From: an uncultured bacterium
GTDB lineage: Bacteria; Patescibacteriota; Gracilibacteria; Absconditabacterales; Absconditicoccaceae
Reading direction: 5' to 3'
DNA: 45,192 nt
Assembly (NCBI GenBank): GCA_946611795.1
Contig: CAMOEC010000004.1
Coordinates: 1 to 45,192, forward strand
Part shown: positions 22,684-32,742 of the stretch, piece by piece
Position numbering within the stretch: position 1 is the stretch's first letter
Layout: every line of letters starts with the position of its first letter
Made by a program: the position numbers and the translations under genes
Notes under the pieces: model-generated
What the model saw: only the letters and a program-made list of their open reading frames with translations
What the model was told of the DNA's origin: nothing
The model's database searches: none

Positions 22684-22824
22684 TTAATCGTTTTCTTCAA
22701 ATCTTTTCTTCTGCTCTTCAAGTCTACAAAGTGTTTCAAATAGACATCAAGAACATCTTTCGATAACTAATCATTTTTTACATAAGTTTGATTTAGTTTC
22801 TTGAGTTGCTTCATAAGACTCCAT
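22684..22824 (-). CDS. 46-aa cysteine-rich small protein
   Basis: 46 aa from ATG to TAA on the minus strand, using UGA for two glycines. Four cysteines occur in CKKGLVIERCSGCLFETLC, a spacing that could hold a zinc ion or Fe-S cluster, followed by a charged helical end (RLEEQKKRFEEND). No family recognised. It is short, and support comes from the cysteine pattern and in-frame Gly-UGA codons; no clear terminator is seen. Confidence 0.4.
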
Positions 22825-22957
22825 AATAACGAGGTTAAGAAATGAATGACCTAATTTCTACAAAACGAAAGTAAAAAGTCAAAAGAATTTAAACAATATT
22901 TAAATAGATAAATAAATGTTTTTAAAGAAAAAATTATAAAATTATTTACATTTTTAC

Positions 22958-22986
22958 TTGAATATGGATGATAACATTAATATATT
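22958..22986 (+). promoter_or_regulatory. Promoter of UGA-free gene at 23017
   Basis: TTGAAT, 17 bases, TATATT, ending 30 bases before the ATG. Confidence 0.55.
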
Positions 22987-23016
22987 ATTACTTGCTCAAC
23001 TAAAAAAAATTAAAAT

Positions 23017-23196
23017 ATGAGAAAAGATCCAATTCAGAAAAAAGCTCAGAGAAAAGCTGAGCAACGCAGAGTACAGATGGAGAAAGAGAAAAGGGAGCAG
23101 AAGCGCCGTAGGCTCCTGGGTTTAGAATCCAAGAATGAGTCCACAAAACGGCTCGCAACAATCCTTAACAACATTTCTGTTAAGAAGGTTGTTTAA
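23017..23196 (+). CDS. UGA-free 59-aa basic protein (cassette 3)
   Basis: 59 aa, extremely basic: the first 35 residues are a lysine/arginine/glutamine/glutamate helix (KKAQRKAEQRRVQMEKEKRE and then QKRRR), followed by a polar tail ending KKVV. Its single Gly is GGT, and base composition is clearly richer in G and C than the flanks. It has its own promoter and a strong terminator. Such a protein could bind nucleic acid, but no motif proves this. No family recognised. Confidence 0.7.
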   Translation: MRKDPIQKKAQRKAEQRRVQMEKEKREQKRRRLLGLESKNESTKRLATILNNISVKKVV

Positions 23197-23212
23197 CTCT
23201 CTCCATTTAAAG

Positions 23213-23246
23213 TCCAGATATGGTTCACTATCTGGATTTTTTTTTA
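23213..23246 (+). terminator. Terminator of the 59-aa gene
   Basis: TCCAGATA / TATCTGGA perfect stem followed by nine T. Confidence 0.85.
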
Positions 23247-23310
23247 ACCAATTCTTGAAGATAAAAACAATTTTACTATAGTAATTACATCTTTAAAAAA
23301 TAACTACATA

Positions 23311-24519
23311 ATGCTTTTAGTATGAGATATCCACCTTTCAGCAAAAATTAAGGATAAGGTCCTTAACCAGATTAAATCTTTTATTGAATCTAAACCTGAA
23401 GAAAATAATATAATTTTCTTATGAGATTATGTTTATCATTTTAGTTATGATAGAAAGGCACTTTTAGAACTCTTTCAATTATTTCTAGAATTATATAAAC
23501 AATGAAAAACATTATATATTCTTTCATGAAATCATGACTGGCTATGAGAGAATTTTGTTTTTGAAGAGTGAAAAAAAGTATTTGATTTGCTCCAATGATG
23601 AACATGAACTATTCATTTTATAACTAAGCCTTGGCTTACAGAAATAGAATCAGAAAAAATATTATTTATGCCTTTTTGCTTGGATTTACATGAAGATGAA
23701 TATGAAGTATACGAAAATTGAAAGAATCCTTTAACTGAAACTTTATTAGAATCTAAAGATAAAAACGAAGTATTCTCAGGAAAAGTTAACCAACTATTAA
23801 ATGGTTTTATTAAAAAAGAATGAAAACTAACAATAATACACCATTATTATACTAATAAAACAAAATTTCCAGGATATCGTTCTCAATTTACATATAAAGA
23901 TATAGCGCTATCAGATACTTTGTTAGAAAATAGAGATCTAACATTTATTTCAGGGCATCTTCATGCTCCTTTTGTTCTTCGAAATTATCTTTGTACTTGA
24001 AGTATTCGGCCTACATCTTCATTAGAATCAAATCAGTTAAAATGATTCTTTAAATATTCTAAATGAAATTTCTCATTTTATGCAAGACAGCCACTACATT
24101 ATATAGAAACAGAAAACATCTGAGCAACCAATGAAGAGAATATGCAAAGTATTTATAGGCAATATACTCAACAACTAAAAACAATATTATCTTCATCATC
24201 TCAATTAAAACTTAATGATTTTGAAGTTCCAGAATTAAATATAAATGATATCTCATTAACTTTAAAAGTAAAAGAACTTGATTTTAATAAAATAGATGAA
24301 GTATTATCACCTGCATTAAGAGAAAAACTAACAGACTTTAGATTGAAAAAAGATACAAAACAAGTTGATGATCTTATTGAAAAACTATGAAGACCTGATG
24401 AAGAAAAGTTACAAACTTTTGGATGATGGCAAGAATTATTAAAAGATTATATTAAAAACAAGTTTCCAAACGAATACTCAGATTATGAGAAAATATTAAG
24501 AGAATTAAAAGTTATTTAG
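23311..24519 (+). CDS. SbcD-like metallophosphoesterase
   Basis: 402 aa. The N-terminal domain has the complete set of phosphoesterase motifs: GDIHLS, FLGDYVYHF, LSGNHDWLG, IIHHYYTN and SGHLHAP. The C-terminal 150 residues are polar and helical. The arrangement recalls Mre11/SbcD nucleases, although no SbcC ATPase adjoins it. It could act in DNA repair or as a small-molecule phosphatase. The DJ-1-like gene follows after 16 bases on the same strand, so they are probably cotranscribed. Confidence 0.75.
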
Positions 24520-24535
24520 TTAACTATTAAAAAAT

Positions 24536-25048
24536 ATGGCAAAAGTATTATTTATTGTTGCAAATAATTGATTCCAAGATAATGAGTTTTGAATTCCATA
24601 TAAAACACTTACAGCACAATGACATGAATGTGAAGTAGCTTCATGAAAATGATGATATTGTAGGTGAGTATTTTGAAAAGAAATAGAAAATACTAAAAGG
24701 CTAGATGAAGTAAGTGCATTAGATTATGATCTATTAGTATTCGTTGGATGATGATGAGCAGAAAACCAATATTTTAATGATGAAACATATCTCTCATTAG
24801 CAAAGCAATGAAAAGCAATTGCTGCAATCTGTATAGCTCCAACTATTTTATCCTATTCAGGAATATTTAATTGAAAAGAAGTAACTTGATGGGATGATTG
24901 AGAAAAAACTCAAATTTCTCAAATAGAGAAGAATTGAGGAATATTTAAATATGAAGAGGTTACTCAGGACTGAAAAATAATAACAGCAAATTGACCTGAA
25001 GCTGCCACAAAATTTGCACGAAAACTTGTAGATTTCTTAAATCATTAG
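24536..25048 (+). CDS. DJ-1/PfpI family protein
   Basis: 170 aa, single domain. Starts AKVLFIVANNGFQDNEF as in PfpI/YajL/DJ-1 proteins and has the nucleophile elbow AAICIAPTIL with the active Cys. LVFVGGGGAEN is the usual glycine-rich segment before it, here coded mostly by UGA. The family includes deglycases, chaperones and proteases of the glutamine amidotransferase-like fold; the particular activity cannot be told. It ends 3 bases before the convergent unknown gene. Confidence 0.88.
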
Positions 25049-25051
25049 AAA

Positions 25052-25648
25052 TTAGATTCTATTCCACCAATTTTCGTTTTCATCATCATTTTTATAGAGT
25101 TCATTCATTTGATCGTCTGACAAAAAATTTCTTTTTGTATGATCTTCTTGAACCTTATCTCAAGGCTTTTCTTCTTCATCAAAATCAAAAGGAATCTCTA
25201 ATTGTACTCATGTGAGTCTTTTTCAATTAAGCAATTCTTCAGTAGTTTTTGTAGCTAATGGATCTGATTGTACTTCTCTTTTTGAAAGGACATCATCACA
25301 ATAAACCATTCATTGAAGGATTTTAGAGATTTTATCTGCAGTATATCTTGTAATATTCCTTTGTTTTAAAAGCTCTGGTACTTTATGAAATATTAATAAA
25401 TAAGTTGCAGTACTATCATAATATAATTTATTCCAAGGTTTAACTTTATCTTCAGAAACTGCATAATGAAGATATTTATCATGATGGCTAAAGTTTAAAT
25501 GTCTTGAACTATATAATAAATCAAAAATTTCTTTTTTAATTGAGTTTCTTCTTCTTGTAAATTCTTTCCATAATTTATCTACTCAGTCTGTTTTTAGCTT
25601 TTCATCATTTGCTAACATATCTTCTCGTTGTTCTAATTCCAATTTCAT
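25052..25648 (-). CDS. Conserved-looking 198-aa protein, unknown
   Basis: 198 aa, charged and mostly helical (KLWKEFTRRRNSIKKEIFDL; SRHLNFSHHDKYLHYAVSED), with an acidic C-terminal tail ending NENWWNRI. A few UGA-encoded glycines show it is native. I recognise no family. It lies tail to tail with the DJ-1 gene and about 260 bases downstream of the helicase gene on the same strand; the gap holds nothing I can identify. Confidence 0.6.
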
Positions 25649-25907
25649 ATCATAACAAAATAGAGGATAAATTTATTGTTAATAAAATTATAAAGATTCA
25701 AGGTCTCATATTCAAGTATTTGAAGACTAAAATTTTTAAGCCAATTTAAATTGTCATATTAGGCAAAAATAGAAATGACACTAAAATAGAATAAGGAAAT
25801 TTATTCCATTATTTAATTAAATTTATATCTCTTTAGAGTCTCTCTAAGTTATTTAAAGGGAAATCTTTTCTGAAATGTTTAATCTTTAAAAGAAAAAATT
25901 TAGAATT

Positions 25908-28223
25908 CTAAATCTCTTCTAAGAATCTAAGCTCAACCTTTCTTAATCAAAATTTTGGATTATGAAATTTTACAATTCAAAGATCATTCCAAACTTCTAA
26001 TACATATCAAGTTCAAAATAGTTTATGTCTTACTGTGCATCCTTCAGTTATGCTAGATTTTTGTGTAGGTCATGAAGAGTTAGTTAAATCATAGAATTTA
26101 AGTAAATCATTAGGTATTTCTTGTAAGAAACGGCTAACAGGATTCATCCTTACTTGTCACCAAGTCATTCTTGATTTAGCATGTGATATAAAGAGCATAT
26201 CTTTTGCTCTTGTTATTGCTACATACATAAGTCTTCTTTCTTCTTCTAATACTTTTGGATCCAATGAAGAGCTTGAAAGAGGAAAAACATTTTCTTCAAC
26301 TCAAACAATGAAAACAACAGGGAATTCTAGTCATTTAGAGGAGTGGATAGTCATTAATTTTACTGCATCAGAATTTTCATCAGAACTCTCAATAGTATCA
26401 ACCATTAAAGTTACCTCTTCCAAAAACCATCTCAATAAATCATCTCACGAATTAACAATCTCTTCATTTTGATTGCTCATTCAGAATTCATATTTACTTG
26501 CCATATTTATAAGTTGTCATACATTCTCATATTTTTCATCAGCTTGTTGGTCACTTCATTCTTCTTTAATTAAATATTCTTTATAATGAACTTTAGATAT
26601 AATAACATTAATTAAATCTGCAGGATTTAATTCTTTAACAGAATGTTGTAATTCTCTAATAAGTTTAACAACATCTATAACTCAGTTAATTGCAGCAGGC
26701 ATTAATTTAAGTCAAGCTTCTGACTCTAATAATTTTGAATCTCAGGTATCTGCTACTATAGTTAGTACTTCATACAAACTTAATCATAATTCTGAAGCAT
26801 AATTTTCAAGACGTTCTATAGAAGTTGCTCAAATTTTTCTATTCGGAATATTTAATATTCTCTTTAAAGAAACTCAATCAAATGGATTATTTACAACTTT
26901 TAAGAAAGCAAGAATATCTTTAATTTCCTTTCTCTCAAAGAATTTAAAAGCTCAATAGATTTTATATGGAATACCTTCTTGAATAAAAAGAGATTCAAAA
27001 TTCTGTGATTGAGAGTTTGTTCTATAAAGGATAGCAACTTGTCACCAAGATTTTAACTTTCCCTTTTCTTTCATCTGCTTTATTAATTCAATAATGTTAG
27101 CAGCTTCATCAGTATCAGTATTGTTTGTAAATACGGTTATTTTATCATTCCCTTCTCTATGCGCAATAATGTTTTTCTCATACTGATTTTTATTGTTTTT
27201 AATAACAGAATTTCATGCAGCTACAATATGTGCTTTTGAACGATAATTTGTTTGAAGTTTGAACATCTTTATATCTTTCCAATAATGCTTAACATTAAGG
27301 AAATTTTCCATTAATGCTCATCTCCATCAATAAATACTCTGAAAATCATCTCAGATAAGAGTGATATTAGCTCAAGATCAACTCATCATCTTCATAAGTT
27401 CAAATTGAATCCAGTTGGTATCCTGTGCCTCATCAACTAAGATATAATCAAAAGCATTCTGCCATTTTTTTAGAATCTTTTCATCTTTTTTGAAGAGTAA
27501 GTAGGGGAGTAATAGGAGGTCATCAAAATCAAGCGAATTACTCTTTTCTAATTCTTTTTCATACTCTTGATATACTCTACCCATATTTTGTTCTTGTGCA
27601 CTTCAAGCTCTAAGTAAGAAATCAGCAGAAGTTCTTCAATTATTCTTTTGGGTAGAAATAAATGATTTAACTTCTTGTGGTTTGAATAAATCTTGTACAT
27701 TTAATCTTTTACAAATATCTTTAATAATTTTAGAACTATCATCAGCATCAAGAATTCAGAAATTCTTGTTGTATTTTTTTCATAATGCCTCGATATCTTC
27801 TTTTAATATTTTAAGAAAAATAGAGTGAAAGGTTCAAATCCATTTTAATCTTCTTGGATCTAAACTTTTTGCTTTGCTTCAACTTGATTGAATAGAATTC
27901 ATAAAATTCTGAAAATCCTTATCATTGTCAGGACTTTCTTCAGTAGTTTTGTTTTCTTCAGTAAAGCTTTGAGCAGAAATATCATCTCATAATTTAATTA
28001 ATCTTTCTTTCATTTCATTGGCAGCCTTATTGGTGAAGGTAACTCAAAGGATTCTTTCTACACGAATATGCTTTCACCAAATAAGATAAGCTATTTTGTA
28101 AGTTAATACTCTAGTCTTTCAACTTCATGCACCTGCTATAATTAAAGCAGAAGTATCAGTGTGAAGAGCAGCAGCTGTTTGCTCTTCATTAAGATTTGAA
28201 GCAATATAATCTTTTAGTAGCAT
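25908..28223 (-). CDS. uvrD: UvrD/PcrA-type superfamily 1A DNA helicase
   Basis: 771 aa with all SF1A motifs: N-terminal LNEEQTAA (Q motif), Walker A AGAGSGKTR at about residues 29-37, [10 protein letters not shown] (Ia), [11 protein letters not shown] (II), LIGDDFQSIYGWRGA (III), LQTNYRS (IV), MTIHSSKGLEFPVVF (V) and [15 protein letters not shown] (VI). The C-terminus has the PcrA/UvrD extension [14 protein letters not shown]. It unwinds DNA 3'-5' in nucleotide excision and mismatch repair. Two Walker A glycines are UGA codons, strong proof of the reassignment. The symbol could equally be pcrA. Confidence 0.95.
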
Positions 28224-28333
28224 AGAAGTTGATTTTTTTATAAATAAACACTTTTGCCTTTTTTATGAAAATGAATCTGTTTTTCAAAGTGAATAAAAAC
28301 TATTTTGTTTTAATAATTATAAACTAATATTTG

Positions 28334-28364
28334 AAAAAGTCTGATGCTAAATAAAGCACCAGAC
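28334..28364 (-). terminator. Terminator of UGA-free gene at 28382
   Basis: On the minus strand GTCTGGTGC / GCATCAGAC followed by a T run. Confidence 0.8.
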
Positions 28365-28381
28365 CTGTAATCACAACCTAA

Positions 28382-28744
28382 TTAAGCGTAATGAGATTCA
28401 AAGTAAGCACAGATTCCATATCCAACAGTGCAGGCATACAATCCTAAGCATACAGGGCAGAATGCAGAGACAGAGTTGAAAAGTGCATACAGCAGTGCAG
28501 TAAAGAGGGCAAAGAATGCACTTGGTAAGAATACTGCAGGAACGATAGAACGAATTCGAGATTCAATTCTCTCTGACTGCTTAGAATAATTCAGAATTGC
28601 ATGCATAAAGACCAGGAATGCAAATCCTAAAGCATACCAAGATATAGGCGATGCAGACATGAATACAATGAATCCAACAAAGGTTAATTCACCCCAAGTT
28701 ACAATAAGTAACTTCCAGATTTCTTTCTTAGTTAATTTTTTCAT
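28382..28744 (-). CDS. UGA-free 120-aa membrane protein (cassette 4)
   Basis: 120 aa with about four hydrophobic segments. The last holds four cysteines (FCPVCLGLYACTVGYGICAYF), suggestive of metal binding or a disulfide in the membrane. All six glycines are GGN and no UGA occurs, unlike both neighbours. It has its own promoter (28771-28799) and terminator. No family recognised; the CxxC in a hydrophobic context recalls vitamin-K epoxide reductase-like or thiol-handling proteins, but that is only a resemblance. Confidence 0.75.
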   Translation of the reverse strand: MKKLTKKEIWKLLIVTWGELTFVGFIVFMSASPISWYALGFAFLVFMHAILNYSKQSERIESRIRSIVPAVFLPSAFFALFTALLYALFNSVSAFCPVCLGLYACTVGYGICAYFESHYA

Positions 28745-28770
28745 ATTTTATTAGTTTTGTTTACTGCAAA

Positions 28771-28799
28771 AATATAGTCAACAAAGGACTTAAAAACAA
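28771..28799 (-). promoter_or_regulatory. Promoter of UGA-free gene at 28382
   Basis: On the minus strand TTGTTT, 17 bases, TATATT, then an A-rich leader with AACAAA before the ATG. Confidence 0.55.
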
Positions 28800-28815
28800 G
28801 ACTAATATTTGAAAA

Positions 28816-29469
28816 TTATTTTCCCTTACTACAGTTTCATCTATAAAATTCTCTTAAATCACAAGTTGTTCAATCATCAAATCAACAAGATCAAATCATT
28901 CAATGACCATATCATCAACGAGATTTTAATTGTCATCATAATCCTTCACAGTGCTTTTGATAAACAATAAATTTATCATAAGAATAATATTCTGAAGGTA
29001 GAAAACTAACTCTAACTTCAGGATCTCTATATCTACCTGATTCAATTGTACATTGAGCTAATAAAGAGTCTTCATTTAATAAATAAGTTACTCATTTTAA
29101 TTGATGTGATTCTTCATCTTTTGAAAATTGTGTTGTAGTTCAAATATCCCATTCATAATCATATGCAGAGCGTTCCATTCTATTAGCCTCTTTACTACAT
29201 AATTCAATTTTCTCTTCATCTGTTAATGGTGGATTCTCTGGAATAACTTCAGCAACTTCTACAGGCTCTTCAACTGGCTCATTATTTGAAGATGAAACAG
29301 TGATAAGAATTACTATTAATCATATCAAACCAATGAAAATTGCAGATCATATTCATAAAACAACATAAGGTTTTTCTCTATATTTTAATAAAACGAAATT
29401 ATAAAATTCTTTTGATTTAACAGAGATTTTTGTAATTAATTCATTAAATACCGCTTTAATCTTATCCAT
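28816..29469 (-). CDS. Membrane-anchored protein with DUF333-like domain
   Basis: 217 aa. A cytoplasmic N-terminus of about 35 residues is followed by one membrane helix (PYVVLGIGSAIFIGLIGLIV), a Glu/Pro/Val-rich stalk and an exported domain. The C-terminus, HCEGLGGQLKSRGGYG then GSCGFDDGTTCDLREFYRGNC, matches the cysteine pattern of DUF333 (putative hemolysin) domains. A related domain is in the lipoprotein at 30622, 1.8 kb away. DUF333 function is not established. Most glycines are UGA-encoded. Confidence 0.7.
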
Positions 29470-29561
29470 TCTTTACTAAATATATAAAACATAACTACAA
29501 TAGTACTATTTAAATAGAATAAAATTTCCAGATTTTATTTATAAGTTGATAATAATTTTAT

Positions 29562-29589
29562 TTGACAATTAGCTAAATATAACTATATA
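29562..29589 (+). promoter_or_regulatory. Promoter of the gene at 29620
   Basis: TTGACA, 16 bases, TATATA, ending 30 bases before the ATG. Confidence 0.55.
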
Positions 29590-29619
29590 AAAATTACTTT
29601 ACTTGATATACTAAATCCT

Positions 29620-30597
29620 ATGGTTGCAAAAACTTATGAAGCTATTTCTGATGCTTTTGATAATGAAATAATGAAAAATAAATATGTAAATATTGCTAAA
29701 AGGAATGCGGAAACTTATTGAAATTTCAAACACAATTATATCATAGATAAACTAGAATCATCATCAATTGATATCGATGTTTCAAAAGATTTAAAAGAGC
29801 AAGAAGAGTTAATTAGTAAAGTAGATGAACAATATTCAAATATCCCTTTAAAAGTAATTGATAAGCTTGTTAATCTTAATTATTGAGACATCTCAACATC
29901 TGAAAGTGATTTAATATCATACCTACAAGAAAATACAGTAAATAATGCACCAGAAGATGTTCTGAATTTTGCTTGTAGAATGGAACAATATTTTTCTTAT
30001 GTTCTCAAATGTTATAAAGATCTATCTAAAGGTATTGTAAATAATGTTGATGCCTCAATAGAATATAAGTCTCATCCAGAGATAAAAGAATCAGAATTTG
30101 AATCAAGAGAACGGACTATTAAAAAATGATTATGGACCTTATGTAATGTTATAGTGAATGAAGCAATTAGTTATGATTTGGATTCAATTTCAGAAATCTC
30201 ATGAATTTCAAAAGATGATTTGAAAGCCTTTATGACTAAAAATATACAAGCTCAAAAAAATCCAGAATTATTAGATAATCTTCATAGATTTATTCTAAGA
30301 ATGGAGCACAAATATAGTGAATATACTAAACGTTATATTTGGATTGCTGAATGAAAAGAATATGATGATTCAGAATTATGAATAAAAGATTTTTCAGATG
30401 TAGAACTTCCTAGTGAAGATAAAAGTATATTAGAAAGAAAAGTTCATAAACCACAAATTGAAGAAATTGAAGAAGAACATGAAAAGGAAGAATTAAAGAA
30501 AGAAAAGCAAAGTAAGAATTCAGAGGTTAAAGATAAGAAAGAATCAAAAAAAGAAAATAAATGATGGTTTTCTAAAATAAAGAATTGGTTTAAATAA
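29620..30597 (+). CDS. Charged helical protein of unknown function
   Basis: 325 aa, soluble, mostly helical. It has two similar-looking segments, SDLISYLQENTVNNAPEDVLNFACRMEQYF-like and DDLKAFMTKNIQAQKNPELLDNLHRFILRMEHKY-like (about residues 105-130 and 205-230), which suggests an internal duplication. The last 50 residues are a Lys/Glu-rich tail ending GWFSKIKNWFK, a possible amphipathic membrane-binding helix. No family recognised. It is the first gene of a run of three co-directional genes towards 31983, the next two of which are exported. Confidence 0.6.
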
Positions 30598-30621
30598 TTT
30601 TATATTATTCAGAATAACAAA

Positions 30622-31050
30622 ATGAAAAAAACACAATCAATTTGATGATTACTACTTCTCTGAATGGTATTAACATGATGTAGTTTTTTCTGATGAGATA
30701 AACAAGAAGAAAATACTAATTATGAATATTATGATCCATGCGCATCATGATCTTGATATATTACTTTGTGAGAGTATTGAAATATCTGTAAATTTGATGA
30801 TTGATCATTCTGTAGCACAACAAGTTTCTTGGATTGAACTTGTAAAAGTTGAGATAAATATGAAGAAGTAAAATATTCAGACAATGACTGATTGCTAAAT
30901 TGTCCAACAGATTATGTACCTGTTTGTTGAGACGATGGATATCTATACTTAAATGATTGTTTCCTTGATAGACAATGAATAAGCAAATCTCCGACACTTG
31001 TTGAAAAAGATGGTGCTTGTGTATCAGCTGAAGATATAAGTGAAGAATAA
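30622..31050 (+). CDS. Lipoprotein with DUF333-like and Kazal-type inhibitor domains
   Basis: 142 aa. The signal peptide ends in a lipobox (LTGCSF), so it is anchored to the outer face of the membrane. Residues about 35-75 (DPCASGSGYITLGEYGNICK then FDDGSFCSTTSFLDGTC) match DUF333. Residues about 92-135 (CPTDYVPVCGDDGYLYLNDC followed by a final Cys) have the Kazal consensus C-x-PVCG-x-DG-x-x-Y-x-N-x-C, a fold that blocks serine proteases. A surface protease inhibitor would make sense for an epibiont on another bacterium. Activity is inferred from the motif alone. Confidence 0.75.
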
Positions 31051-31080
31051 TGAATTTTGAATTTATAGTTCAATTAGTAT

Positions 31081-31983
31081 ATGAAAAAATTTGGTTTCCT
31101 ATTAATTATATATTTTGCATTGTTTGGCTTTATAAACCATACATATGCTCGTTGAGATCATCCAGACACTTATAACATTAAAGTTTCCCCAAACTTTTTC
31201 TGAACATTTGAAGAAACTGATTTTTCTGTATCAGCAATTAAAAATAATTTAAAAATGCCTACTTATGAGTGATATATTACAATCACGATTTTTGATGAAA
31301 GATGATATATTTTAAAACCAAGTGAGGCGTCACTACCTAATGATTGATGGATAGAATTTACGCAACAAGATCAATGAGAAAAGAAGTTTAAAAGCTGATT
31401 GATGATAAGAAAATGATGAAATTACAAGATTTGTGCATCAGATTTTAGTAACGAAAATCGTTCATGATGTAATTCTATCTTAGTATATGATAAATCAACT
31501 AATCAATGACTTATGACCTTATTAAATAAAAGATGAATAACAGTTCATGAAAACTGGGATGCGTTTAAACCAAATAATTCAATAAGAAGAGATGAAGCAT
31601 CAAAAATGATAATAACAGCAATCCCCTATGTAAAAAACTGAACAAAATTAGAATGAAATAATAAGAATTGTAAGTTTGATGATATATGAGACGCATGGTC
31701 AGATTTACAATGGTCTGTACGAGAATCTTGTAAATTATGAATATTTAAATGAAGTAATGGTAAATTTAATCCTAAAGATACAATTACAAACTGACAATTG
31801 ATAACGGTGATTTGAAGAATACTTTATTGAAAATTAGATGAAAGCTGAGAATCTTATGTAACACCATATGCTAATAGACTAAAATCAGACTGATTATTAT
31901 CTAATGTAAAAATATCTAAATCCGAATGGAACTATCCAGCTAAAAGATGAACAGTTGCAAAACTATTATGAGAAATAATGTAG
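31081..31983 (+). CDS. Secreted protein with S-layer homology (SLH)-like repeats
   Basis: 300 aa with a cleavable signal peptide ending near NHTYA. The N-terminal half is a beta-rich domain. The C-terminal half contains SLH-like motifs: NSIRRDEASKMIITAIPYV, then CKFDDIGDAWSDLQWSVRES, CKLGIFKGSNGKFNPKDTIT and NGQLITVIGRILYGK. SLH domains attach proteins to cell-wall polymers, and SLH-type proteins recur in the exported sets of these lineages. It begins 30 bases after the Kazal lipoprotein, so the two probably share an operon. Confidence 0.75.
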
Positions 31984-32009
31984 TATGTACTGTAAATATA
32001 AAATTACTA

Positions 32010-32038
32010 TTGACATTAACTCTAGAGATATTTATAAA
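32010..32038 (+). promoter_or_regulatory. Promoter of UGA-free gene at 32114
   Basis: TTGACA, 17 bases, TATAAA: full -35 consensus. The leader that follows carries a GC-rich hairpin (CAGC..GCTG near 32073-32088) before an AACAAACAAAT stretch. Confidence 0.65.
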
Positions 32039-32113
32039 CTAATTGCCAATCAAGAATTGATTCGGTAACGTCAGCGGTTTCCAGCTGAAAAACAAACAAA
32101 TACATACAGTTAT

Positions 32114-32419
32114 ATGAAGGTAATCGCATTTACTGAACTCCTCAAGCAGGAGAATTTGCCAGCACATGGCGCAAAGTACGTGTTAGTATCCGCAGAGGGT
32201 CTCCCCGAAGGCTTTTCAGAAGGTCCGGCTTGGAAGCCATTGGACGAAGACTACGAGAAGTTCCATGACAAGTTGCCCGCCGGCGAGAATGTCGCTATGG
32301 TCATCAAGATCAAGCCGCGCAAGGTGAAGTTTATCGACATCAAGAATCGCCGATCGACATCCTCGCCGTATAGCTACACAACGGCCGTCCAGCATCTGGT
32401 CGCTGAGATCTCTCGCTAG
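32114..32419 (+). CDS. UGA-free, GC-rich 101-aa protein (cassette 5)
   Basis: 101 aa, soluble, beginning MKVIAFTELLKQENLPAHG. Base composition is about half G+C with C/G at many third positions, far from the surrounding gene set, and all five glycines are GGN. Stop is TAG. It has a consensus promoter, a structured leader and a terminator. This is the most foreign-looking gene in the window. No family recognised. It sits between the SLH gene and the rseP gene, replacing nothing visible. Confidence 0.8.
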   Translation: MKVIAFTELLKQENLPAHGAKYVLVSAEGLPEGFSEGPAWKPLDEDYEKFHDKLPAGENVAMVIKIKPRKVKFIDIKNRRSTSSPYSYTTAVQHLVAEISR

Positions 32420-32439
32420 AGCTGACTACATGCGCACAT

Positions 32440-32474
32440 AGGAGTAAGTTGAAATTCAATTTACTCCTTTTCTT
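32440..32474 (+). terminator. Terminator of the GC-rich gene
   Basis: AGGAGTAA / TTTACTCCT stem around an AT loop, followed by TTTTC. Confidence 0.75.
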
Positions 32475-32683
32475 ATGTCGAAAAATTTAATATAACAAAA
32501 AAAGCTCTCCATACGAAGAACTTTTTTTGCTTTTACCTTCTATACTTCACCATGAAAACGAACACAACAATTCACACATCAATCTTATAATTATTTTTAA
32601 TATTAAAGTCAATACAAAATAATAAAAAAATTAAAAAGTCAGTATTATTGAATAAGTTCAAATCTTTCTCTAACGAAATTGTG

Positions 32684-32711
32684 TTGTTTTAATAATGAAT
32701 TTTCCTATACT
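32684..32711 (+). promoter_or_regulatory. Possible promoter deciding the rseP start
   Basis: TTGTTT, 16 bases, TATACT. Its predicted transcription start (about 32718) lies after the upstream ATG at 32695, favouring the ATG at 32743. Confidence 0.4.
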
Positions 32712-32742
32712 ACATAAAATTTTAATCATTATTAACTTATAT

